Assembly (NCBI RefSeq): GCF_013385175.1
Contig: NZ_JABZEO010000019.1
Coordinates: forward strand, 1-48,454
Source: Allochromatium humboldtianum
GTDB lineage: Bacteria; Pseudomonadota; Gammaproteobacteria; Chromatiales; Chromatiaceae
Reading direction: 5' to 3'
Length of the DNA: 48,454 bases
Shown here one piece after another: positions 23,146 through 31,468 of this stretch (position 1 is its first letter; each line of letters begins with the position of its first letter). Below the pieces are notes generated by a model. That model was not told the DNA's origin. It was given only the letters and a program-made list of their open reading frames with translations, and ran no database searches. A program made the translations under genes and the position numbers.

Positions 23146-25248
23146 TCACCACTCGTAGGAGAGTTGCGCCCACCAGGTCCGCTCATCGTCGAGGAGGTAA
23201 TCCTCGCGATACGTCAGCGCTGGCGCCGGGGAACGAATGTCCTCGCCCAGCAGGTTCGTGACGCCGGCGCGGAACGTCAGACCCTTGGCGCCCACGTCGA
23301 ACCAGTTCAGGGTGAGCGCGATGTTGTCGTAGCCGTCGAGCGGCTCGTCGCGCGGGTCGTTCGCGTTGCGTTCGCGTTTGCCCACATACTGCCAGCGCCC
23401 GGTCAGCAACAGATCCGAACGCGGGCGATAGAAGACGGCCAGATTGCCCAGCCAGCGCGCGGCGCCGGTGAAAGGACCGCCGCGAATCTTGTCCAGCGTA
23501 TCGTTGTAGCTGACATTGGACAGGAGCTTCCAGGTCGACCCGAATCGCTGCTCCCACTCCAGCTCGATACCCTGCAAACGGGCGTCCCCCTGCCCGACGT
23601 AATTCCCGTTTTCGGTCAGATACAGATTGGAGATGTCGGAATGAAAGAGCGTGGCGCGAGCGACCGTATCGCCACGGGTTCGGACGTAGCCGAGTTCACT
23701 GGTTCGAATGGTCTCGGGGTCCGTGGGCAGGCGGCGTCCGGGCAGCTCCACGGTCTGATTGACCTCCACCAGTGTCAGGGGGTTGAAGGCCTCGGCGATC
23801 TGCGCCTTGAGCAGATGCTCATCGCTCAGGCGCCAGACCGCGCTCAAGCGGGGGGCGAGATTGTCGCCGACATCACTGTAACGGTCATAGCGCAGACCGG
23901 CCGTGACGTCCAGGCGTTCAGTGACCGACCATTGATCCTGCACGGACAGACTCTGTATGGTGCGGGCCGCGTCCTCATCGATATAGTTCCGGTCGCCGGT
24001 ATAGCGCACCATGTTCGGCAGCGGCTGTAGCGTATCCAGGTCGCCGTTGACGGCCCACCAGGCATCCGTGAGCACGATGTCCGAGGCACTGACTTCGATC
24101 CGCCACAGGTGCTTCTCCCAACCGGACCATTCGACCTCTAGGTCGGCCTGTGCGCGCCGCGTGCTCCCATAGAGCTCCTGGCGCAGACCATTGGGATAGA
24201 CATTGTCCTCCCAGAACAGCGGAAACGGCGCTCCAGGCGGCAGGATCTCCTCATCGGACGTCTGTTGGTTCACTTTCCAGAGCAGTCTCAGTTCGGCCGT
24301 CAGGGCGTCTCCCGGCACGAAGCGCTGGGATGCCTGGATCGACCAGTTGGAATTTTCCAGCGTGTCGGTCCGCCCGGTATCGGAGGGCAAGGCATTCAGG
24401 GCGCCGAAAAAGGCGCCATTGTTGGCTTGTTGAGCGTGCGCCAGCAGCGAGAAATCCCCCAGATGCAGCTTCAGCACGGCAAAGCCGTATCGCTCGCCGG
24501 CATCGAGCGACCCAGGCGCCCGCGAGATCTCGCCGAGGCCGATCTCATGGAGCACGTCGGTGCCGGTCGTGATGTCATCGCCACGGCTCTTCCAGCCCGA
24601 CAGATTGAGGCTGAGGTGCCGGTCACGCTCGGGATCGCTCAGCTTGAAGACACCACCGACCTGTCGGGTGCCGTCACCGTCCAGACGGACATGCACGCGG
24701 TCGCCATCGTCACGGGTGATGATGTTGATCACACCGGCGAAGGCGAACTCGCCATGCACGGACGATCCAGGTCCGCGAATGATCTCGATGCGATCGATCT
24801 GCTCGATGGGGATCTGGGCAAAGAGCGCATCACCATCGAAGGCGGAGTTCGTGACGACCGAATCGATCAAGACCCGCATTTTGATGGCCTTATGATCGGA
24901 GAATCCACGCGGATAGATCGCATAGTCCCCCGTGGGTTCGCGCTCCACCTGGATTCCCGGAACGAGCTGCAGGGCTTCGACGACCGTTCGCAATCCAAGC
25001 GCAAGCAGATCGCCACGATACAGCACGCTGATGATTCCGGGCACATAGTCCGCGTTCATCTTCGTCTTGGTGGCCAGCTCGGTCAGGTCTTGCAGCTCGG
25101 CGAGCAGCTCGACCTTCTCAGCGCGCTCCTGCTCGGACAGCGGCTCCTGGCGCTCGGTGCCGGCCCAGACCGGGGACACCAACACACCGCCATGCAAGAT
25201 GACGATCGCCAGCGGGATCAAACGACTGTGAGCGGACAGTGGACGCAT
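23146..25248 (-). CDS. TonB-dependent outer membrane receptor
   Basis: A 700-residue outer-membrane porin-type receptor energised by TonB. Residues 1-29 are a signal peptide (cut near VWAG). The plug domain spans about 50-170 with LRTVVEALQLVPGIQVE, RVLIDSV, and IDRIEIIRGPGSSVHGEFAFAGVINIIT. The rest is a beta barrel with repeating aromatic/amphipathic strands, ending in the outer-membrane aromatic terminus (QLSYEW). The ligand cannot be read from the sequence. The gene starts 13 bases after cca, suggesting one transcript. No TonB or ABC transporter gene is beside it. Confidence 0.9.
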   Translation of the reverse strand: MRPLSAHSRLIPLAIVILHGGVLVSPVWAGTERQEPLSEQERAEKVELLAELQDLTELATKTKMNADYVPGIISVLYRGDLLALGLRTVVEALQLVPGIQVEREPTGDYAIYPRGFSDHKAIKMRVLIDSVVTNSAFDGDALFAQIPIEQIDRIEIIRGPGSSVHGEFAFAGVINIITRDDGDRVHVRLDGDGTRQVGGVFKLSDPERDRHLSLNLSGWKSRGDDITTGTDVLHEIGLGEISRAPGSLDAGERYGFAVLKLHLGDFSLLAHAQQANNGAFFGALNALPSDTGRTDTLENSNWSIQASQRFVPGDALTAELRLLWKVNQQTSDEEILPPGAPFPLFWEDNVYPNGLRQELYGSTRRAQADLEVEWSGWEKHLWRIEVSASDIVLTDAWWAVNGDLDTLQPLPNMVRYTGDRNYIDEDAARTIQSLSVQDQWSVTERLDVTAGLRYDRYSDVGDNLAPRLSAVWRLSDEHLLKAQIAEAFNPLTLVEVNQTVELPGRRLPTDPETIRTSELGYVRTRGDTVARATLFHSDISNLYLTENGNYVGQGDARLQGIELEWEQRFGSTWKLLSNVSYNDTLDKIRGGPFTGAARWLGNLAVFYRPRSDLLLTGRWQYVGKRERNANDPRDEPLDGYDNIALTLNWFDVGAKGLTFRAGVTNLLGEDIRSPAPALTYREDYLLDDERTWWAQLSYEW

Positions 25249-25261
25249 ACGGGTCTCGTAC

Positions 25262-26533
25262 CTAATCGGTGAGGCTGGGACGGACGCGCCCGATGGCCTC
25301 CAGCCGCGCGGCGCGGATGCGTTGGTGGATCAGGCGCGGCTCACGTGCCGCGCGCGCAATGGTCCCCGTGTCGACCGCTGCGGCGGCTTCGAGCAGACGG
25401 CGCCAGACATCGGCCTGCGGATACGAACGCTCGGCATGATCGCCGCGCCCGCGAAAATCGGCCTCGCAGGCGACCAGCAGTTGTTCGAAGCGCTCGGGAC
25501 GGCGGAAGGCGTCGGTACGCTCGAAGAGATCCAGGACGGTGCCGGTGCGCAGTTCATCGACCTTGTGGATCCGGCCATGCTCGGCGGCGGTCAGACGCGC
25601 CAGCTCGCGACAGCGATTGGGGACGCGGAAACGGTCGCAGATGGCCTCCACCATCGGCAGGCCGCGTTCCTCATGGCCATGATGGCTGGGCAGGATCTCG
25701 GGTGGCGTGGCGCCCTTACCCAGATCATGACAGAGCGCGGCGAAACGGACCTCCAGCTCGGGCGAGATCCGCGCGGCCATGTCGAGCACCATCATCACAT
25801 GCACTCCGGTGTCGATCTCCGGGTGCCATTTTTGGGTCTGGGGCACGCCCCAGAGACGGTCGATCTCGGGCAGCAGACGCGCCAGGGCGCCGCAGTCGCG
25901 CAGCACCTCGAAGAAGCGCGCGGGCCGCTCCTCGCCGAGCGCGCGCGACATCTCCTGCCAGACGCGATCCGGCACCAGGGCGTCGACCTCGCCGGCGGCG
26001 ACCATGGCGCGCGTCAGCTCCAGGGTCTCATCGGCGATGCGGAAACCGAGTCCGACGAAGCGCGTGGCCAGCCGCGCCAGACGCAGGATACGCACCGGAT
26101 CTTCGGCGAAGGCCGGCGAGACATGACGCAGGACGCGCGCCTCCAGATCGGCCAGACCGCCATGCGGGTCGATCACCCGTCCGTCGGCGTCCATCGCCAT
26201 GGCATTGACGGTGAGGTCGCGCCTCAGCAGATCCTCTTCCAGCGTCACAGCAGGATGGGCCTGGACCTGGAAGCCGCGATAGCCGGGCGCGGTCTTGCGC
26301 TCGGTGCGGGCGAGCGCGTATTCGTCCTGGTTCTCCGGATGCAGGAAGACCGGGAAATCCTTGCCGACCTGCCGGAAACCTCGGGCGAGCATCTCCTCGA
26401 CACTGGCGCCGACCACGACATAGTCGTGCTCATGCGTCGTGCGCCCGAGCAATAGGTCGCGCACGGCGCCGCCGACCAGATAGGTTTCGAGTCCCTGGGT
26501 CGCGCCCGCGCCGCTAAAGGGTTTAGACTTCAA
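25262..26533 (-). CDS. cca: CCA-adding tRNA nucleotidyltransferase
   Basis: Cca builds or repairs the 3' CCA end of tRNAs. The 423-residue protein has the GGAVRDLLLGR motif, EHDYVVVG (the DxD position, here E-H-D), RRDLTVNAMAMD, and a C-terminal HD domain with CHDLGKG, as in the longer gammaproteobacterial form with phosphatase/phosphodiesterase activity. The start is TTG at 26533, supported by GGAG seven bases before it; no ATG or GTG occurs before the GGAVRD motif. It is divergent from the DUF2939 gene, with 35 bases between starts. Confidence 0.96.
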   Translation of the reverse strand: MKSKPFSGAGATQGLETYLVGGAVRDLLLGRTTHEHDYVVVGASVEEMLARGFRQVGKDFPVFLHPENQDEYALARTERKTAPGYRGFQVQAHPAVTLEEDLLRRDLTVNAMAMDADGRVIDPHGGLADLEARVLRHVSPAFAEDPVRILRLARLATRFVGLGFRIADETLELTRAMVAAGEVDALVPDRVWQEMSRALGEERPARFFEVLRDCGALARLLPEIDRLWGVPQTQKWHPEIDTGVHVMMVLDMAARISPELEVRFAALCHDLGKGATPPEILPSHHGHEERGLPMVEAICDRFRVPNRCRELARLTAAEHGRIHKVDELRTGTVLDLFERTDAFRRPERFEQLLVACEADFRGRGDHAERSYPQADVWRRLLEAAAAVDTGTIARAAREPRLIHQRIRAARLEAIGRVRPSLTD

Positions 26534-26568
26534 TCGATCGCTCCACTACTGACACTGAGACGACGCTC

Positions 26569-27048
26569 ATGCGATTCATCGGTTATCTCCTGCTCCTGGT
26601 GCTCATCACCTATGGTCTCTGGCCCTATTACAGCCTCTATCGGCTCGACGGCGCCATCGTTCGTCCCGACACGACCGAGCTGACCACACTGGTGGATCTT
26701 CCAGCCATCCGCGCCAATTACAAGCGCCGTCTGTCGGCCGGCGTGAGCGGTATGCTTCCGGCGACGGATCCGCAGAGCATCAGCGGCTGGATTCAGCAGA
26801 ATGTCGAGCGGCTGGGCGATTCGGCCCTGGAGCAGACCATCACGCTCGATTGGGTGCGCGAGACGGTACGTGACGCCGTCACTCAGGTCACGGGCCAGAG
26901 CCCGCCCTATCTGATCGGCGCGGTCGATTTCGCCTTCTTCGAATCCCACGACCGCTTCCTGATCCGGCTCGGACGGCTCGGCGAGAACGCCACCCATCTC
27001 CGCCTGTCGCGGATCGGTACTCAGTGGAAGATCACCGATATCATTTGA
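26569..27048 (+). CDS. DUF2939-type protein
   Basis: A 159-residue protein with an N-terminal hydrophobic helix (about residues 4-22, signal anchor) and a short soluble domain. The pattern SLYRLDGAIVRPDTTELTTLVDLPAIRANYKRRL is what I recall as the start of the DUF2939 family, of unknown function, and the C-terminal RIGTQWKITDI strand fits it. It is divergent from cca and converges on siaA with an 8-base overlap of the 3' ends. Confidence 0.75.
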   Translation: MRFIGYLLLLVLITYGLWPYYSLYRLDGAIVRPDTTELTTLVDLPAIRANYKRRLSAGVSGMLPATDPQSISGWIQQNVERLGDSALEQTITLDWVRETVRDAVTQVTGQSPPYLIGAVDFAFFESHDRFLIRLGRLGENATHLRLSRIGTQWKITDII

Positions 27049-28789
27049 CGCCGGCGTCCGATCCCGGTCTGAAGGCGATCAGGGTCATGTCGTCGCGTCT
27101 CGGTTCGTCGGCGCGGTAATCGGTGAGCATCCGGCACAGCCCATCGATCTGGTCGCTCAGACCGAGTGCAGCGTGCGACTCCAGCCATTCGACGATACGC
27201 CGCCGTCCGAGCAGACGGCGCGGCGCGCCGCCCATCTGATCGGTGAGACCGTCGGTCAGCAGATAGAGGGTCGCGCCGGGCGGAACCGCGATACGCCGAC
27301 CGGCGATGGCGTCCGGCGGCTTCAGACTCTGATAGCCGAGATGCCCGCGCGTGCCGCGAACCGTGGTGATCCCCTTGTCCGGATCGAGACAGAGTAGCGG
27401 GATGCCGCCCACGCTCGCGAACTCCAGGGTATGCGCCCCAGCGTCCCACAGCAGGACGGCGGCATCGAGTCCGTCGTCGGAGTCCAGCCCGGTCCAGTCG
27501 CTCGAACGATCCTGACGCAGACGTCGCCTGACCCGGCGGTCGATGTCGGCGAGGATCGCCGCCGGCTCCCAGGCCGACGTCTCGCGCAGCACCTGCTCCG
27601 TCACCGAGGCCAGCACCAGGGTGACGAAGGCGCCTGGCACGCCATGCCCGGTACAGTCGGCGAGCAGGATCAGGCACTGATCGCCGCGCCGCTCCAGCCA
27701 ATACCAGTCGCCGCCGACCAGATGCAGCGGCTCCCAGTGGACGCGGACCTCGCCGACGTCATCGCCGAGCGCCGCCGGATCGGGCAGCATCGAGGTCTGG
27801 ATGCGCCGCGCATAGGCATGGCTTTCGAGCAGCAACCGATTGGCCTCGCTCAGACGCCGATGGGTCCAGTCCAGTTCCTCGAAGGCGTGCTCGACCTCGT
27901 CCTTGCGTGTCTCCAGGTCGTTCAATGCCTGTTCAAGCGCCTGGGTGCGCTCGCGGACGCGCTGTTCCAGTTCGCGTGTGAGCGCGGTCAGCTCGTCCTG
28001 TGCCCGGTCGCGCTGGTCCAACCCGTCCTGCGAGGCGTCCAGGAGTCGGCGCAGATGCGCGAGCAGCAGCCCCAGTTCGTCGCGTCCATGTCCGCGCAGT
28101 TCGGGCGTCGGCCAGTACCCCGGACGCGCCGGATCGATCTCGGCGACGGCGCGCGCCAGCCTGAGCAACGGCCGGGTGATCATGAGATAAAACAGGATCA
28201 CGACCAGCAGTGAGATGGCGACCGCGCGCGCGACGCCGAAGAAGGCGCCACGCGCCGCCTGTTGCAGGAACCGTTCGGTCAGCCGCTCGGGCGACAGCTC
28301 GACGCGGAGTACGCCGACCTCGGTCCGGGCGCCATCGGGTTCGACCTGACGCAGCGGTCGGCTGAAATCCGTCATGTCGGCGAAGAGTCCCGACCAACGG
28401 TGGAACGCACTCGCGGCCAGGGGCGGGCGCTCTTGACTGGCCAGCACCCGGCCGAAGTCGTCGCGCAACTCGACGTACCGCACCGCCTCAAAGACCAGGA
28501 GCCCATCGACGACCCGGCTCCCCAGTTCGGGATTGAGCTGATAGAGCGCCTCGGCCGCCGAACCCTCGACCAGATCCAGGGTGTGTTCCAGATTCTCACG
28601 GACCTCGACGCGCATGGCGCGCCAGTCCAGGAGCAGTTCGAGCGTGCCGACCGACAACCCCAGCAGCAGGACCACCAGGAGCGTGACGGCCGCCTGCTTG
28701 AAGGTCAGGCTATGTCGAAGCGGAATACGGCTGAGCGTCGTGCCGGCCTCATCCGACGCACCGACCACGGACTCAGTCGACCGCGTCAT
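27041..28789 (-). CDS. siaA: SiaA-like membrane PP2C/SpoIIE phosphatase
   Basis: A 582-residue sensor phosphatase. Transmembrane helices at about 32-54 and 187-205 bracket a periplasmic domain; a HAMP-like stretch follows (about 206-260), then a coiled coil (260-330) and a SpoIIE/PP2C domain (about 345-575) with metal ligands D361 (VGGDWYW) and D378 (ADCTGHGVPGA) and a LTDGLTDQ block. In Pseudomonas aeruginosa SiaA dephosphorylates SiaC, which then activates the cyclase SiaD. GGAG precedes ATG 28789, which overlaps the end of the solute-binding protein gene by 17 bases. The identity rests on architecture plus the co-operonic siaB, siaC and siaD. Confidence 0.82.
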   Translation of the reverse strand: MTRSTESVVGASDEAGTTLSRIPLRHSLTFKQAAVTLLVVLLLGLSVGTLELLLDWRAMRVEVRENLEHTLDLVEGSAAEALYQLNPELGSRVVDGLLVFEAVRYVELRDDFGRVLASQERPPLAASAFHRWSGLFADMTDFSRPLRQVEPDGARTEVGVLRVELSPERLTERFLQQAARGAFFGVARAVAISLLVVILFYLMITRPLLRLARAVAEIDPARPGYWPTPELRGHGRDELGLLLAHLRRLLDASQDGLDQRDRAQDELTALTRELEQRVRERTQALEQALNDLETRKDEVEHAFEELDWTHRRLSEANRLLLESHAYARRIQTSMLPDPAALGDDVGEVRVHWEPLHLVGGDWYWLERRGDQCLILLADCTGHGVPGAFVTLVLASVTEQVLRETSAWEPAAILADIDRRVRRRLRQDRSSDWTGLDSDDGLDAAVLLWDAGAHTLEFASVGGIPLLCLDPDKGITTVRGTRGHLGYQSLKPPDAIAGRRIAVPPGATLYLLTDGLTDQMGGAPRRLLGRRRIVEWLESHAALGLSDQIDGLCRMLTDYRADEPRRDDMTLIAFRPGSDAGVK

Positions 28790-29579
28790 GGCTCCGATCC
28801 GTTTCGCTCAGACCGGCACGCCGCTTGAGTTCCGACACCCGGTCGGCGTGCTCGACGAACCAGCGGTCGAAACGCTCGATCACTTCCGGGTGACGGCGGG
28901 TCGAAAGCCGATAATCACCGCGCGCGGACGGAAGACGACGATCGAAGACCAGCGCATCCGGGTGCCCGAGCAGACGCCTTGACTGATCGCGCGCCACCGC
29001 GACATTGGCATAGGCGCCATCGACGCGCTCGCTCAGTACCTGCTGGAAGAGCGCGCCGAAATCGGCGTTCTCCCTGAGACTGACCGCACCCGAATCGAGC
29101 GCCGCGCGCCAGGCCAGCGGGGTGAAACCGACCACGGTCCCCAGCACGCGCAGCATCGACGCCGGTTGCTCCAGACGCTCGGGCCGCACCAGGGTGCCGT
29201 CCAGATAGGCGACGATGGGACGGCTGTAATGGATGACCTGACCGGCGCGCGCCTCGGGCGCCCAGCCCGGATCGTCGGGATATTTGAAGTCGACCCGGTC
29301 CTGGAGCAGGCTCGCCAGCAGACGCGGCGGCGGCAGCGGCCGATACTCGAAGACGATTCCGGCCTCGGCGGCGAAGGCGTCGAGCAGCTCGCGCCCGAAA
29401 CCCTCGAAGTCCCCGGTGTGACCGGCCTGATAGGGCCGGTAGTCGATGTTCTCCACGCCCACCACATAGCGCTCGGCCGCCGGGACAGGCGCACCCGCGA
29501 TGAGCGCCAGGAGCACGAGAAGGCCCAGGACGCGACCGCCCCGCCCCGTGGCGCCATCCTCGCGCGTGCCCCTACTCAT
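28773..29579 (-). CDS. Periplasmic solute-binding protein (SBP family 3-like)
   Basis: A 268-residue exported protein: signal peptide about 12-35 (ending PVPAAERY), then a type II periplasmic binding fold with YRPYQAGHTGDFEGFGRELLDAF near the start and DGAYANVAVARDQ and the typical final helix. No ABC permease or ATPase is nearby. It is sandwiched between siaD and siaA: its ATG at 29579 overlaps the siaD stop by 8 bases, and its end overlaps siaA by 17. A further ATG at 29624 would sit well inside siaD. A role as a ligand-sensing partner of the SiaA periplasmic domain is an inference from this coupling. Confidence 0.82.
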   Translation of the reverse strand: MSRGTREDGATGRGGRVLGLLVLLALIAGAPVPAAERYVVGVENIDYRPYQAGHTGDFEGFGRELLDAFAAEAGIVFEYRPLPPPRLLASLLQDRVDFKYPDDPGWAPEARAGQVIHYSRPIVAYLDGTLVRPERLEQPASMLRVLGTVVGFTPLAWRAALDSGAVSLRENADFGALFQQVLSERVDGAYANVAVARDQSRRLLGHPDALVFDRRLPSARGDYRLSTRRHPEVIERFDRWFVEHADRVSELKRRAGLSETDRSHDAVD

Positions 29580-30393
29580 CCACGTCCAGCTCGGACCCGA
29601 CCATGACCCGATCGCGCCCGGCACGCTTGGCCAGATAGAGCGCCTGGTCGGCGCGCGCGATGGCGCGGTCCAGCGACTCGTCGCCGCGCACCGTCACCAG
29701 ACCGATGCTGACCGTGACCGCCAGCGACTGATCCTTCCACAGGGTCCGGTTCTCGCGCACCCGCTCACAGAGCCGCTCGGCGATGGATCGGGCGGTCGTC
29801 AGATCGGTCTCGGGCAGGATCGCCAGGAATTCCTCGCCGCCGAAGCGCCCGGCGATGTCGCCCTTGCGCAGACAGGAGCGCAGCAGGAAACCGAAATCGC
29901 GCAGCACCTGATCGCCGGCGGCATGACCGAAGCCATCGTTGACACGCTTGAAGTGATCGAGGTCCACCATGAGCAGCGCCAGATCATGGCCATGACGGGC
30001 GCGCCGGCGCTGCTCGTGCTCACCGAGTTCGAGCACATGGCGCCGCGTATGGGTGCCGGTCAGCTCGTCGACCGAGGCGATGCGTCTGAGTTCGTGTTCG
30101 AGCGCCTCGCGCCGTTCGATCTCCCGATGCAAAACCTCGTTGAGCCGCTGCAGGTCGGCGGCCTGATCCATGAGCGTGCGATTGGCCGCATGCAGTTCCT
30201 CCTGCATCCGGTCGCTGATGCGCACCAGCCGCACCGTCTCGCGATAGCCCTCGCGATAGGCCTGGGCCAGCACGCGCACCCCATTGGAGACATCGTCGAG
30301 CTTGCCCAGCATGGACTCGGCCTGACGGATGACCGACTCCTCGTGGGCATAGAGCGAGTAGGTCTCCTGAGGCTCTAGGTCGTGGGTGGACAT
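29572..30393 (-). CDS. siaD: SiaD-like GGDEF diguanylate cyclase
   Basis: A 273-residue cytoplasmic diguanylate cyclase with an N-terminal helical/coiled-coil region (about 20-105) and a C-terminal GGDEF domain. The active site reads GGEEF at 185-189; an RxxD inhibitory site (R176-KG-D179) lies five residues before it, so product inhibition is expected. The DELTG signature is at 109-113. The ATG at 30393 has a GGGG stretch before it; the GTG at 30420, inside siaC, is less likely. In P. aeruginosa SiaD is activated by binding unphosphorylated SiaC, whose gene lies directly upstream here. Confidence 0.87.
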   Translation of the reverse strand: MSTHDLEPQETYSLYAHEESVIRQAESMLGKLDDVSNGVRVLAQAYREGYRETVRLVRISDRMQEELHAANRTLMDQAADLQRLNEVLHREIERREALEHELRRIASVDELTGTHTRRHVLELGEHEQRRRARHGHDLALLMVDLDHFKRVNDGFGHAAGDQVLRDFGFLLRSCLRKGDIAGRFGGEEFLAILPETDLTTARSIAERLCERVRENRTLWKDQSLAVTVSIGLVTVRGDESLDRAIARADQALYLAKRAGRDRVMVGSELDVDE

Positions 30394-30406
30394 GGATGGC
30401 CCCGTT

Positions 30407-30802
30407 TCAGTCGAAGACACAGAGCTCGAAGCGAGCGGCCTGGAAATCCTCCCTGAAGTCCTCGCCGAACTCCATCATGGTCTCGTCGTCGGTCTGATAG
30501 TGCCAGTTGACCTGCACCTCGACTCCGTCGCGCGCGGCGGCCTCCAGACGCTGGAAGATGTTCATGAACGCCTTGGCGCTGCTGCTGTTGAAATACGCCA
30601 GACGCAGATCCAAGATCAGGGGCGCGGCGGGCGGCTCGGCCCGCAGTCGCTCCAGATAGCGATCCAGGGCCGCGATCAGCGGACCGAAGAAGGCCGCCGC
30701 GTCCTCCGGGTAGGACTCGCCTTCGAGGCGCAGACGCTGCCGGTCGAAATCGAAATCGACCAGGGGCGAGCGTTCGGTCTGGGGGAGCTGGAGTCTATCC
30801 AT
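30407..30802 (-). CDS. siaC: SiaC-like switch protein (DUF1987)
   Basis: A 131-residue protein with the STAS-like pattern of SiaC: GESYPEDAAAFFGPL, LDLRLAYFNSSSAKAFMNIF, and VNWHYQTDDETMMEFGEDFREDF. In Pseudomonas SiaC the phospho-acceptor is Thr68 in LNTSS; the aligned residue here is Ser73 (N72-S73-S74-S75). SiaC in its unphosphorylated state binds and activates SiaD. ATG 30802 is preferred to a TTG at 30838, which would overlap siaB. It is 14 bases before siaB ends and 13 from siaD, indicating one operon. Confidence 0.85.
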   Translation of the reverse strand: MDRLQLPQTERSPLVDFDFDRQRLRLEGESYPEDAAAFFGPLIAALDRYLERLRAEPPAAPLILDLRLAYFNSSSAKAFMNIFQRLEAAARDGVEVQVNWHYQTDDETMMEFGEDFREDFQAARFELCVFD

Positions 30803-30816
30803 CGGTCGGACTGTAT

Positions 30817-31371
30817 TCAGATATAGGCTTTGAGACAAAAGAAGGCGCGATCCGCGTCGAGTTCGGTCAGCCCGAACTCGATCGGGCGCGTCGAGCGGCG
30901 CGCGATCTCGATCAGACCGATGCTCGCGCCCCGGCTGCCCTCCTCGGGCGGCTCGCGCAGCTTCTCGCGGTAGTAGGTCTTGATCGTGTCGGGGTCCATG
31001 CGTGCCAGCTCATCGAGCCGACCGCGCAGATCCTCACCCTCGGCGCGCCCGACGATGTTGCCGCAGACCACGAAGAAGTGCGTGGCATCGCGCCCGACCG
31101 TGATCAGGCCCGAACTCATCTCGGTCGGGGTGCCGCTCTCGGCGTGCAACCGCTCGGCCGAGTAGCGGATGATGTTCTGGACCTGTTCGACGAAGATCGA
31201 GAAGACACGCTTGGTGACATTGGCGTCGGTCTCCTCCAGACGCATCTTCTGCTTCAGCGCCTCGCCGAGCGAGAACAGGATGCCCTCGGACACATAGCCG
31301 ACGAAGGAGAAGATCACGCCCTGATCGCGCATCCGCTGGTGGACGTCGAGGTACTGGGTGGCGATCGACAT
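30817..31371 (-). CDS. siaB: SiaB-like SiaC kinase (DUF6272)
   Basis: A 184-residue cytoplasmic protein that resembles SiaB, the kinase that phosphorylates SiaC. It has a GHKL-like outline: an N-box-like helix (FVEQVQNIIRYS at about 60-71), a strand pair (GLITVGRDATHFFVVCGN), and a Gly-rich G2-like box GASIGLIEIARRS (148-160). No histidine phosphorylation helix is present. ATG 31371 has CGAGG at eight bases; ATG 31401 is possible but has no such site. It is first in the order siaB-C-D-SBP-siaA, different from the siaA-B-C-D order in P. aeruginosa. Confidence 0.83.
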   Translation of the reverse strand: MSIATQYLDVHQRMRDQGVIFSFVGYVSEGILFSLGEALKQKMRLEETDANVTKRVFSIFVEQVQNIIRYSAERLHAESGTPTEMSSGLITVGRDATHFFVVCGNIVGRAEGEDLRGRLDELARMDPDTIKTYYREKLREPPEEGSRGASIGLIEIARRSTRPIEFGLTELDADRAFFCLKAYI

Positions 31372-31468
31372 GCGGGCCTCGCTGAACACGGTGATTCGCA
31401 TCGATGGACTAAGGTAGCGACCGAACGGGGCCGAGGTCAATGCCATCCCCAACCATCGATGATCCGTG

